DNA from: Epiperipatus broadwayi
Lineage: Eukaryota; Onychophora; Udeonychophora; Euonychophora; Peripatidae
NCBI GenBank assembly: GCA_028023455.1
Contig: JAQFVV010000013.1
Span: 9,888,411 to 9,952,410, forward strand
Direction: 5' to 3'
Length of the DNA: 64,000 nt
Numbering within the stretch: position 1 is the first letter of the stretch; each line of letters starts with the position of its first letter. Of the stretch, positions 36,277 through 48,236 are shown in pieces. The translations under genes were made by a program, and so were the position numbers. Under the pieces are notes generated by a model, which saw only the letters and a program-made list of their open reading frames with translations, made no database searches and was not told where the DNA came from.

Positions 36277-36312
36277 CAATAATGATGATGATGATGATTA
36301 TAATAATAATTG
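36277..36312. repeat. (GAT)n/(AAT)n microsatellite, left of LINE copy 3
   Basis: Several GAT units followed by ATAATAATAATT. The same composite repeat occurs at 37972-38003 on the other side of the LINE copy. Confidence 0.7.
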
Positions 36313-37971
36313 GGCCACTTGATCATATCAATAGCTATAAAACAGCTCAACTGCCAATCATATAATGGTCTAGGCCTGCAAGGCATTCAGGTGTTTTATA
36401 CATAAAAAAACTATTAATTTAATAGCAGCTATTAGCAACTGATTCCAAAACCTAAGCTCTACAGATAAACCTCCTTCAATACCATATTTCACAGATCTTA
36501 TTTCCTCAATCCTAGATACCACTGACCAGATCAACCTCTCCTACAACTACAATTATTAGGAAAATATATAACCTGCTTTATCTAGACCCTAGCAATGATT
36601 ACTCCCTCCCTGTGCTTGGGATAAATAACTATCACCTATACCAACTTAAAAAAGTGTTCTAGAACCAAAGTTTTTTGATTTCTTAATTAGATACAACCTG
36701 CATATTCTTCCAATACCTTTTTTTCACTGGGTCAACCCATTCTGTGGGATATTCCTGTGGGTATTGTCATCTCTACAAAAATATTAATTCAGTCTATGGG
36801 CTATGTCACAAAGCTGAGGAGACTCAACATCATCTTAATTACTGCCAAGCACTAAACATACAGGCAACCTGCTACTTCCGTGCACCACTTTAACTTATTC
36901 CTTCCAAATATTAAACATTCCAGCAGAGCATGCAGCCATATTTATCCTGTTTCTTCTGGTGTACATGTTGCACCTTCTTGTTAGGCAACAATACCAAGAG
37001 GCATCCATCCACATTTATCAATAAATTATGCCAGCTAAAATGAACAACATAATCCATCCAAACATTTTTGAAGTGACCTGGTCATTCATTAAAGAGCAGT
37101 CCAATCATGACAACTGCTACTAACAATCTTCATGGTATTTCATCTGCTTTATAATACAACTAGATATATGAAAACTATGTCCCAGACATACATTACAATA
37201 GTTCAATACCATAGAAGGCTATCTAACTGAACCAGTTAAGATCATGGCAAATGAACTTTAATTCATAGGATGCAATTCATGCTGAAATGGTATTTTTTTC
37301 ATTTTTCCAGAATACAGTTCCTGCTGACTTGTGTTTTTCACATTTTCTCAAAATGCATTTCATGCTGACTACTGTTTATCATTCTTCCAAGATACAGTCA
37401 ATGTTGAAGTAGTATTTTTTCATTTTCACAGGATGCAATTCATGCTGGTTAGTATTTTTTTTATTTTGCCAAAGATACAATTCATGCATACTAGTGTTTT
37501 GTCATTCTCACAAGATGTAATTCATGATGAACCAATGATTTTTTTTATTTTCTTAAGGTGAAATTCATGCTGATTATTATTTTTTTCACATGGAATTTAT
37601 GTAATAGATGAACAATAAGACAGATATAAAAACTATAGTACTCTCACCAAATGAGTTCAATTTTTTTTGGGACCATATGTCAATCTAACATCAACTTCAA
37701 CCCCTCCATATGTTTTCAATCATATTTTCATGTTTCCACATAATTTTTTTCTTTGCAAACCTAATTTGACATGCATCTTGTTATTTGAATAATTATTTTT
37801 CTATTAATTAATGTAAATCATGTTTTTTTCTATCATAATCAAGATTGTAAATCTTTATTACACATGTAATATCATGAATCAATTTGTATCTAAGACCATG
37901 TTTTCAAATGTAACTTATGTAACCCTTATTACATCTCAATAAAGTTTACCCTTTAAAATAATAATAATGAA
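36313..37971 (+). pseudogene. Third LINE-clade copy, strongly 5'-truncated
   Basis: Only the ORF2 C-terminal part is left. The start matches the NGLGLH region of the second copy (TGGTCTAGGCCTGCAAGGC). FLEPKFFDFLI (about 36660-36695) and WVNPFCGIF follow. LCHKAEETQHHLNYC (36806-36850) preserves the Cys/His block that is damaged in the other copies. The 3' UTR contains the 41-bp minisatellite at 37261-37610 and ends CTCAATAAAGTTTACC plus (AAT)n (about 37937-37970). That end is nearly that of the second copy, so the two share a family. Flanking microsatellites may be an expanded target duplication. Confidence 0.7.
37261..37610 (+). repeat. 41-bp minisatellite, about 8 units
   Basis: The motif TTCATGCTGA recurs near 37276, 37318, 37359, 37398, 37439, 37481, 37521 and 37564, a spacing of 39-43 bp. 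Each unit contains a T-run, CATTTT and an AAGATGCAA-like block. A 76-codon open frame (37331-37561) simply reads through the repeat. Confidence 0.85.
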
Positions 37972-38003
37972 TTAATGATGATGATGATGATAATAATAAT
38001 AAT
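37972..38003. repeat. (GAT)n/(AAT)n microsatellite, right of LINE copy 3
   Basis: Partner of 36277-36312: several GAT units followed by ATAATAATAATAATT. Short direct repeats of this kind on both sides of a truncated LINE fit an expanded or mimicked target duplication. Confidence 0.7.
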
Positions 38004-40080
38004 TCAATTGAACTCAATTTATTTGTTTAATGTACAATTCTATAGCACTATAGGCCAATTATAGATTGCCCGAAAGTTAATTAAGTAATATATATAAAAT
38101 TATAAAAAGAAAAAAATATATGAATAATACAGATTACAAATATGTGGGGGAAAAATCAAAAGCCATATGTCATCACTATAATAAATTAAATGTTATATTA
38201 GCATTATAATTTTTATCATTTAAATTAAAATATTTATTATAAGAATCCAATAACAAGCAATGGAGAAAATTTAAGAATATCTGAGTAAGAGGTTTTAAGA
38301 TAAAAAAGCCTAAAGTGCTAATTTTATATTGTACTACATTAAATAAAACATGTGTTATCAGATTTTGACAAATTACCCTTTTATTTACAATTTTCTATAA
38401 AAACATCAATCTCTTATTCTTTTCCTTGAATAGAAAGATAATATGCTGTTTTTATATAAATTTATTTTTCTGTAAAATTTCTTTTCCTATGATTGAAGTT
38501 CACCAATATCCCTTTTTGTATGTCAATTCCAGACAACAGATTTATATTTAATATTAGGATAATCACTAATTTGAAGATACAAGCCTGCAACTTGCAGCAC
38601 ATAAATTAAATTGTAAAAGTATCATGATGTGATAAAATTAAGTCACATTCTGCATTTCATAGAACAGATAACTGGAAGATTAAAGACATTATGACTTATT
38701 TAACAATTATTTAATAAAGCTGACTAATGAATAATAAATAAGAAAATTTAGAAAAGATATAATAATATGACAATTCCGAATCTAACACATTTTTATTAAA
38801 AATATAATTTTATATAGCAAATAAGATTAAACTTTTAATTCTTATTACTAAATTAATTAATTAATATTTACTTTAACAGAGTTATTCCTATTTTCTAATA
38901 ATTAAGTCTGAAAGCAACATTTAACAATGAGAGAAAAATTTAAGATCATCTAAAATCTTCCCCTTTTTTATGAAAATGGGAAGATCTTACATAATTTGAC
39001 ATTTTAAGGGGGGGCACAATATAAAAAACAGTTTTCAACAAAAACAATTAAATTGAAATTATTCATTATTATCAATTATTATATACATTAAAAATTATAT
39101 GTAAATAGAGAAATTCATACTACAGTACCTTACTGACATGGATTTTTTTTCTAAGACCTTTTAACATAACTTTAGTTCAATTTAGGTGAAAGTTTTTTTT
39201 CAGCTTCAAATCTTCAGATTAAAATTATAATAATTATCAGGGTAGATTCACATGTTGAATTTATTCATTGTTTTTATTAAATGTTTTCTAATAACTTATT
39301 TTTGTAGCTTCAAGTTTTCAGTTGATAATTATAATATTAATTTCCAGGTTATGTTAACACAAGTTACATTTTCTCACTTACTACATTATAATTTTTAGAT
39401 CAGTTTAACACAGACTGAGATGAACATGTTTTGGATGGATATGCAAAGCTTGTTGCAGATTTCTCCCAGGGGTATGTTTCATTTTAGTGAAACAGTTTAC
39501 ATGTTAAATTGGTGAAGCTCAAATTTTGGCTAAAGCTTAGCACATGATTTTTTTTCAAACCCATTTCATATAAAAATTTTGTAACAATAGTGAGGTTAGT
39601 CTTACTTCAGTTTACAAACTTAATTTCTCACTGTTTTTCACAACTGAACTGCTACTGCTTAATCAAGAATGACTGTTACTGACTGGAAACTGAAGTCTAC
39701 TTTAACCCTACTTCCTATATTATTTTTGGAACAATTTTGTTATCCATCCAATCATCCACTATCTCAGATATGACAGCATTAAACACTTACTAATTGATTT
39801 TATTTTTTACTCAAATGATATTTTTTTTTAAAAAAAATTAATTAAGAAATTTCAATTATACCTTGATCATCGACAAATTTCTCTGCAGTTACTATTAAAA
39901 ATAGATAATTTTTTAATTATATTTTACTTTGAAAAACATAACATTTTTAGAGATAAAGAGAAAAGAAAAAAATTAACTTCAATTGATTAAAGACAGTATT
40001 CTTTAACAAAAATGTTTAAATATTATTTTTTCTTTTTTTAAAAAACTGATAAACATTACTTAAAGTTTTACTTATTTAAT
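38004..40080. other. AT-rich stretch without recognisable genes
   Basis: Non-coding AT-rich DNA up to the Penelope relic. No open frame of 60 codons, no RNA gene and no element ends are seen. The sequence upstream of the relic should hold the Penelope RT but shows none. Confidence 0.45.
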
Positions 40081-40360
40081 GTTTATTATGGAGAAACTCA
40101 TGCCACAGTTGGCAGTATATTAGCTCAGCACAAATACACATTTACAAGAGCAATAACCAAAAATGAAGGCAGCTCTGTATTTGCTGACCATCAGCAAGAG
40201 GTCAACCACAGATTTGAGCCCTCCAAGGCTGACATTTTATGCACAGAAAGGAATGATATCAAGAGAAAAATTAAGGAAGTTTGTTTCATCACTAGCAATG
40301 CCAAATCAATAAATAGAAGCGACTTGTTTTGCCATTTCCTAAAAATAGTATAGGAGGCAA
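40081..40360 (+). pseudogene. Penelope-like GIY-YIG endonuclease relic
   Basis: The + strand reads VYYGETHATVG (40081-40113), the YIGET motif kept as YYGET. QHKYTFTRAITKNEGSSVF and ADHQQEVNHRFEPSKADIL follow, then KRKIKEVCFIT with the catalytic-type Glu, and SINRS. Every block aligns with the GIY-YIG relic at 35749-36069. The helix Arg is lost (SILAQH in place of TRIYQH). There is no ATG start and the RT half is absent. A hammerhead-like motif follows 40 bp downstream on the same strand. Confidence 0.75.
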
Positions 40361-40394
40361 TTTGCATACATTTGCATATAACATTAATAATCTG

Positions 40395-40445
40395 AAAAGA
40401 CTACGAATATTGAGCAACAAGAGCTCTGAAAGCACTAAATCTGCA
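40395..40445 (+). ncRNA. Hammerhead-like motif downstream of Penelope GIY-YIG
   Basis: CTACGAATAT (a CUGACGA box lacking G), stem II GAGC/GCTC around an AACAA loop, then TGAAAGCACTAA. It is alignable with the motif at 35640-35689, with the same spacing between the core box and stem II. The two copies each lack a different base of the core, so their common ancestor probably had a full CUGAYGA. Confidence 0.45.
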
Positions 40446-41749
40446 AATTAGATTATATAAAAAAGCCTACAAATTATTACATAAAAAAGTTTCATCACAA
40501 CGAATCAGTGTATTATTAATTAATCTTATTGTTTTTTTTTAAACTCAAAAATCTAATGGATAAAAAAATTACTAAATAAAAAATAAAAAATATTAACTTG
40601 ATTCTTTTTTTTATATTCATTTACAATTACCCTTAATAAACATTAAGTATTCTTATTTAAAATGTTTAGAATTTTCATATTATCACTTAAGAAATATAAC
40701 ACTTTTAGTAAGTTATTAATTGTCATTCTGAAAAAAAAACATGTGTAGAAACAATTCTCAATATTTTTAGAATTATATATATATTAAGTTCCAATCAGTA
40801 ACCACTTAAGCATTCACAGTAAAATCTAGTAATCAATATTTCTCACTATTAATATAAAACAATTAAAATAATCATAAACTAGAATTATTTTTGAACCAAT
40901 ATATATATATATATATATATAAGTTTTAAATAATTAGTGAATCATATTATTACAAGCAGACTCATGAGACCATTTTCTGGTTGGTATTAATCTTCAAATA
41001 GAGAGGCTGCATTTATCTTATTTTACTTCTGTAATGGTATCATATTATAAACTTAACATAATTTTTAATGTTTTAGAAAATGGCTGAGTTAATTTGTTTT
41101 TATTATTACATAGATTTATTATTTAATGAATTGAATATTTTAATATATTGAAATAAATTTTGAATAACAAATTTAACATCAGATGATGTATAAAGTGTTT
41201 TGGAAATCTTTCTTGTTCAATAGAATAAAAGTTCTGCAATGATTGATTTTGATTTAATATATATATATATATTGTGCCCTTTTCTATAGGTCAGTGATGG
41301 TTATAAATGGTCAATTACTAAAAAATTTTAAAATTAATATTATATAGTATTTAAAATTATAGATTATATTAAGCAGTGCAATTTTTAAATATGATATATT
41401 TAATAATAAATATTGTGATGGTGAGAATTGTATCTAATTCTATATCTTTCTAAATTGTTTTTCAAAATTTTATATAATTATTTTATATAATATAAGTAGC
41501 AAATTTATTCAGACAGATAAAATTAGACTAAACATCGGAAATGATTACGTGACTGTCTGGAATATTCTATGTACAAGTACTGGTTTAAATTAATACTAAT
41601 AATTAAAATATTTAAATAGTATATTATAGAATTGGATGGAATTGTCACACATCATAATAAAAATAAGTAGTATGCATTTTTATTAATTATTGTTTCAAAA
41701 TTATAATAGATAATAATTGATTTAAAAATAATAATTAGTTAACATTTAA
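40446..41749. other. AT-rich stretch with TA microsatellites
   Basis: TA runs at about 40900-40920 and 41259-41272. No gene is recognisable. Confidence 0.45.
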
Positions 41750-44700
41750 GTCTATTACGTCATGATTTTAAAACTTTAGAAATTGTTTATCAATCCAAGT
41801 AGGAATTGACCCATAAAAAAAATAGATCTTGGCAGACAACAAAAAAAAATCGCGCCAACTAATTGTACAAACTGGGAGAACAAAAATGTGTTGACTCCAG
41901 AGCAGAGGTAAAATTTTAAGCTCTCTAAAATTTTTTTTTCTCCTTCAATTTATTAGTCAATTTTATTATAATTTTAATAATATTTTTGAAAGAAACCAAC
42001 TGACAATTTAAAAATCATTCGAAAAGAATCTTAGAATAAAATTTTAAAAAAAAAGTTTTTCATAGTAATGTTTCACTAACTTTACAGTAACCTGCCAGTG
42101 GATTCTATCAAAATATAATCAGAGTTTTCAATAGAAATGGATAGATTCTTAAAACTAAGTTGTAAATTTTATAATATTCCAAATATGTTAATGTTATTTG
42201 TTGATATAGTTTATATAGCGTATCACTATGAAAGCTGTTTTCGTGTGTATAAAATCAATGAAAGGTAATTGTGCGCAAAGTTAATGAAGATAATGGAAAA
42301 TAAAAATAAGTATTATTCGTATAAGAATAAATGGACAAAAGGAATTTTAATATTGAAATAGTTTGAATTGCTTTCTTTAAGATGACTGGAGAAAATACTC
42401 TAGAAAATAGTTAAAGATCGGAAGTAGTGTCAATAAAATAATAATGAATGAAAATGAAGTTTATATTTTACAGAAGAGAAATATAAAAAATTGGATCCAT
42501 GGAAAACGCAATTGGTACTGTAATTATTAAATAATTGTAGTTTAACTAGAAATAAAGATGCATCAATGCGCCAAGGTAATATTCGCCAGAACATTAAAAA
42601 GCTTCGTGGGATAACTAAATAAAATGTTTTCTAATAATTGTGAATTAAACACTAAAACTAAAGATCGTCTAAACAGTTTATTAAATGAACTAATTTATTT
42701 AAAACTTTAATCAGCAGAAAGGAGAACATTCGGACAAAAGAAGAAATAATAAATATTATGGGACTAACCAAGATTTACCATCAGAAAAATATGTGATTAT
42801 GGTTTGAATTATTTTCTTTACTAATCTAAGTTAAACATTAAGTTTTAGATAGTGATAGGGAAAACAAAATACATTAATTCGTAATATAACATTTATATGA
42901 AATAATATGTTTTGATTTTGAATTTTAAAATAAAATTGTATGTATGTGGAAATTTGTATATTTGCGATGCTCGAAGAGAAAGAAGCCTACTACGGACTCT
43001 GATAGGAAGATAAAGATTGTTTTTTGGTAATATTTATAATTATTAATGATATAATGTATGTTTTATTTATTTAGATCAGCTGAGAATCGAATGAATGTAG
43101 CGCAAAAGTTTTATTGTTATTATTGTTGTAAAACGCATTTTTGAAAACAACACTCTAAAACACTTTGAGATGTGATTAGATTTTAAAAATATGCATACGA
43201 TAATCATTTTATGTGTTATTAATATAGTTCAATATAACCGATGGTTATGTGATATTTTCTGTTAATTTTCCGATTGGGATATTTAAATGTTATTTTAACA
43301 AAACGTAGATGATGAACCTACAGTGTAATAAAGCAAGACAAATTGTTCTTATGGAATAGGGAAATGTTTTTATATTAGCAAATTTTGTTTATTGTTTTAA
43401 AAAGTAGTTAGTATTTTATCGATGTTGGATACAGTAAAAATCTTGAGAGATAGTTTGGGTAGTGACTTGGTAGTACATGGTGATTCAGAAACCAAGAGGA
43501 TGTATTAAAAACTAGGATGCTACAGGGAGTGAAACAATAAGTAGTTTTAGATGTTAATCAGCATAGTTAACAAAGCCCTACGACTGGTACACACGTTGTC
43601 TTGGACAGTGGTATTTTATATAATTCTTGTGAGTCGTATTAGATGTTTGGTAAAGCTGAGTAAATAGCTGCCACATCACGCTTATCACCAAGGTTATTAG
43701 ACAATGAATGTCGGACCTATTCACACTGTTCCATACATTTTTTGAAGTATATTGCGGATAAGTTATCTATCTATCTTCCCGATATCCTATACATATTTTG
43801 CTATCTTTATCTGTATTTCTTGCAACTACATCATTATATGATAAGTCTATTAAAAGGGAAACAATAGATATTTTAGAATGTATGTCATGCTATTATTTGG
43901 AATAAGAATAGTTAAGTATTAATGAAGAGTAGATTATGATTATTGAAAGAAAGATGCAGATATCCTAAGAAGGGAAGGAGTTAGAGAATTATTTTAATTC
44001 TTTTTAAGAAATGAACTATAATTTCATAAAAGTATATCCAAATAGAAATATACAAAAATATTAAATATAATTTCACGTTTTCTTATTGTTAATTATATTT
44101 TAAAAATAAGTATTGCATATTTAAAAAATACAATAACATTCGATAATTATAGTATATGTGAAACTGTAACAGGTGATAATTAAACCCGTGTTATAGTATT
44201 ATACATGAGTATGGCTTATGGAATAAACGTATTATAGTTTACGAGCATTGGAGAATAAACGTTAAAAGTAATAATAATATTTGAATAATATGCGGAGTGA
44301 CTTATATAAAGTTACAAGAAAATGTAATTTTCTTTTAAAAAACCATATTGATTGTAAAATTATGATGTTATAAATGATGTTTATCCACATAGATAATTTA
44401 TAATACAGTAACTTTAATATTAAAAGGTAAAGAATGGTGTTACCCATAAAATAGTTAAAATAAGTGATATGATAAATCTAATGAGAAATAACTAAATAAC
44501 TTTTAAAAGGCATAATAAGTTCAATTAATGATAAAAGAAATATAAATGTGTATAATTTAGTTATTGTAGTGTAAATAAATGAGGATATCCCTTGTAAATA
44601 GATGTAAATAGATTTGTCTGTTTTATTTATTTTTATTGATGTTAATAAAACTTTAAAATTTGTTTATTAAAACTTGTGTCTGAGTTTTGTTTTCTCTACA

Positions 44701-45700
44701 TCATTGCATGAATTCACAGAGTATGTTCACAACAATTAAACTAAGTATATGATTGTTGCACAAAAGATAAATAGAGAAGTATGTTTAATCTTAAATATTT
44801 ATTGATGTTCTTGTAATTAAATAATTATAAATTGCATTGCGTTACTGGTCATAAATCCATTATCATAATATTTTGCTAAATTATATGCTATTAGTTGCCA
44901 TTTGCTTTATTTATCAGATTATCTAAACACTTCCACTTATTAATTTATTTTATTACTTAAAGATAAAAAAAAGGGATATTAGATTATTAACTAATTTATT
45001 ACGGTTATAAATTCGCCATGAAAGAAAAGCTGTACTAGTTGGATTAGGCAATAAAGATTGTGATTATTATTGTTTTATTATTAATCTAATTTCAGAGTAG
45101 TAGATTATGACATAAAATCCCTTATCATATTTTGCTACCATCTGTTATTAACATACGAATAAATTTAAGAACTTGAGATTATTTCATTTGAGCTAGATGA
45201 TTACTATTATTGTTATTAGAGATAAAAGATTAATACTTTAATTGTTAAATGAGTCTTAGTGATTAGAAGTTGCGGAAGTCATAAGAATACTATGTAGTTA
45301 TTATATGTAATAGTAGTATAAGGGGGGATAGTGTTCTTATGCCATTGAGGTGGTATCCTGTGGGATATTGTCTCAATGTAATCTACCTTGTCACCCGTAT
45401 TTCCACTTCTAGTCTCATGAATTCTTGAATATTTATTTGAGTTAGTTTAAAACAGAACCTAAGTTAATTTTAAGAAACTTGAGCTAATTAAAGCATTTAA
45501 TTGAATATTTCATTAATTATTAGAGCTAGAACCCGGTCAGGTAATTTTCACTATATTGTATTTATTTGGGGGAAGTGGAGATGCGGGAATGGGGCAGTTA
45601 GATTGGCCTGATGTGATGGAAAAGGGCAGATTGTGGCCCTCAACGTGATTGGCCTGAGGTGTAGTAGAGCTGCATGCGAGGACAAGGGTTAGAATATATA
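41750..45700. other. CpG-retaining, purine-rich stretch of unknown nature
   Basis: Compared with its flanks this stretch keeps more CpG (for example TCGCGCC at 41851 and many CGA/ACG) and the + strand is richer in A and G than T and C. There is a donor-like AGAGCAGAG-GTAAAA near 41905. It has no long open frame and no element signature. It may be single-copy host DNA, for example an intron or a long non-coding transcription unit, but nothing proves it. An open frame at 45537-45809 (-) has no known domain. Confidence 0.35.
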
Positions 45701-47032
45701 TATATATATTAGGTGTGTGTATTTTGTTTACAATTGTTAGTTCAATTATTTTTATTGTCATAATAATTTTAATTGCATTTGAACATAATGTGTTAATATT
45801 TAATTGCAAATTTTATATCTAATTGTGAGGCAATTATAGAAAATAAATTAAACAAGATTAAACATATAACAACATTTAATTCATTATGTAGAGAAATTGT
45901 CCAATTTTTAGAACATTAATTTCCAACAATAATTATATCTCAGGTAATAATTTTTTTAATGTTTTTGTCTGTAATATATTGTTTGTAACTATATATAGCA
46001 CATATCTATATAACATATGAGGAATAGCAAACATTAACTATCAGTAAAAATCAAATATTTGATTGTAGTGCTTGTTCAAGGAATCTAATGTATATAACAT
46101 ATATAGAATATAACTAAAACATAATTAAAAAATATAAAATTGAAGCCAAGACGTATAGAAATGTTTTTAATTTAAATATTTTGAATGGTTTTTGAAATCA
46201 TGTAATGTTTGTATATTTTCTATAAAAGGAAGCTTTAGAGTGATCACTTTATTTGCTGCTTTGTTAATATAATTTATCATAATTTTTAATTTTAGAACTG
46301 CATCATGTCTTTAACGACCCATTTACTATATTATTTCTTACTTTGTTATCACCTTTCCCCTTTTAAAACTACTGTAAAATCATGAAACAAAACAAAACAT
46401 TATTTAATGTTTTTTTTTTGCATCTTATTAATATAAATTAATTTTATGATATAACAGTAGCGTCATTATAATGGTATAATAGAATATAAAATAAATCTTT
46501 CTTTATTTCTAACCTTATGTTTTTCCATTTATAAATAATCATAAACTATAAAGATAAACTACTGCCTTTCTTTTTTCTTTTTTTTTTGAAGAGGTAATTT
46601 TAGTCTTATGATGATAATTAATATTTTAGTCAAATCCCGTTATCTGTCTTCAATTATTAACTATTACTTGCCATTATAGAATAACTTTGTGGTTATATAT
46701 TGGGCTATTTGCATCATTTGATTTAATTATTAAATGTTTTTAGAATAATTCAAACTCAAAATAAGTTATTTGATTGGAGGATCATTTTAAATTCAGTTTT
46801 AATAGCCAGTTTGGTTCTTATTCTAGTATTGTCATTGGTCAAAACAATAACTCCTAGTGAAGATAAAATAGTAACACTCTGAAAATATTATTTCTAATAA
46901 TATGTATTTGAAAAAATATAGTTTTATTTTTTATAAAACATTTAATAATTCGACTAGATGCTGGAATAGTCTGATGTATAATTACAATTAAAGTGCCTTT
47001 ATGACAAACTTTCAACAAACATTAAAGAACAG
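45701..47032. other. AT-rich stretch without recognisable genes
   Basis: Mostly A/T-rich sequence with a short TA run near 45695-45710. I see nothing that can be called. Confidence 0.4.
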
Positions 47033-47440
47033 GCAAAACTCAATATATATATTGCCACACACAGCAAGCTAGAGTAATCAATGGATTCCAGAAGGCTTGT
47101 GCATAAAATCTCCATCTAATGCCTACTCATCTGATATCACCAGACTAGTTTCTGGCTTATGGCCTTGGTCAGTGAGGAGCCTTGGATCTGAGAGAACTGC
47201 ACCTAGATCTTAGAATCTAATGCAAGCCTCAGATCCAAAGCTCCTTACTGACAAAGGCCATAAGCCAGAAACTATCCTGGGGATATTGGATAAGAAGGCA
47301 CTAGATGGGGATTTTATGCACATCTTCTGGCATCTATTGATTACTCTAACTTGCTGTGTGTGGCAATATATATAGTGAGTTTTGCCTGTTTTAACAACAG
47401 TTATACACAAGCATATAAAACTGTGCATATACATACAAAT
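47033..47440. repeat. Hammerhead-family palindrome with two ribozyme relics
   Basis: Minus-oriented unit sequence (47033-47221) meets + oriented unit sequence (about 47222-47440), making arms of roughly 170 bp. Minus-strand hammerhead relic: 47130-47191, core CTGACCA with the catalytic G8 changed to C. Plus-strand relic: 47231-47291, core CTGACAA with G8 changed to A, and GTC changed to TCC. Both keep the stem I halves. With G8 replaced in both, neither should cleave. The arms share GCACTAGATGGGGATTTTATG-like and CTTCTGGCATC blocks with other copies. Confidence 0.75.
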
Positions 47441-47969
47441 ATATATATATATGCTGGGTTCACCATTCACTGTGGACTAACTAAGACCCTAAGTCCAACC
47501 GCAATGAATGTATGTTTCTTTTTCAAACTAAATTTATCGTTTTCTCAAATAGTTGCCTAAATTAAAGAAGGAATTGTGTTAAAGAGAAAAGATTTAATAA
47601 AATAAAATATAGAAATTTAAAATTATATTTGCAACTATTTTTAAAATATATGTTGGAAGAATTCGATAAGATAAATTTTCTTAATTAAATAGAATCCATT
47701 AAGAAAAGGAATTTAATTAGTAAAACATTTTTCTGAATTAGATAAAAAAATAGATAACAGGAAAATTTGAAACAACGGGCATGATTCGCTACTAATTAGC
47801 AGATTAAAAACATAATGGAAAAAGAGTATAAATAAAGAACTTTTCTTTTGTTCTTGGTCTTATGTTTGCGGGTAACCTGTGCTGAAGGTCAGAGAGAAAT
47901 ATTAAGAATTTTGTTGGAAGAAATTTTGCTGAAAGATTAGACAATATAGCGAACTCTTGCTTGCTGTAC
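47441..47969. other. AT-rich stretch without recognisable genes
   Basis: Short TA run at about 47439-47452, then unremarkable sequence. Nothing supported. Confidence 0.4.
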
Positions 47970-48236
47970 TTACTTCAAGCTGCACTCTATTCTTTCAGCA
48001 TGTAAATAAAAATCCAGAAATGTGTTGCTCTGCAAAAATGCGGGGGTAATCTCTTTGTCTTCGCTCTCCTGAGCTGTTCCTGAGGCCGGAGTCATAATCA
48101 TATAAGCCAGCCAGAGAACTAAAGTGTCTGCCCTGTATCTGTGAATATCTGCCCTCAAACATGGAAAAACAAAGTTGAAGAACCGAGAAGACTTGGGGAA
48201 AACATCTAATGAACTCATCTTGACCCACCCCATCGA
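47970..48236 (-). other. GC-richer island with two overlapping open frames; possible host exon
   Basis: This block is clearly richer in G+C and CpG than its surroundings. On the minus strand two overlapping frames are open: 87 codons from an ATG at 48233 (MGWVKMSSLDVFPKSS...) and 77 codons from an ATG at 48228. The first ends beside GAAGTAAGTA, a good 5' splice-site consensus near 47970. Neither protein resembles a family I know, and no acceptor or promoter is clear upstream. It could be a first coding exon, a repeat fragment or chance. Confidence 0.3.

Noticed and set aside
37331-37561. 76-codon frame with repeated FSQDxxH-like segments
   Set aside because: It is the read-through of the 41-bp minisatellite.
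44860-45200. Possible tandem duplication (CATAAATCC...TTTTGCTA and CATAAAATCCC...TTTTGCTA)
   Set aside because: Similarity covers only about 40 bp in AT-rich sequence and does not extend.
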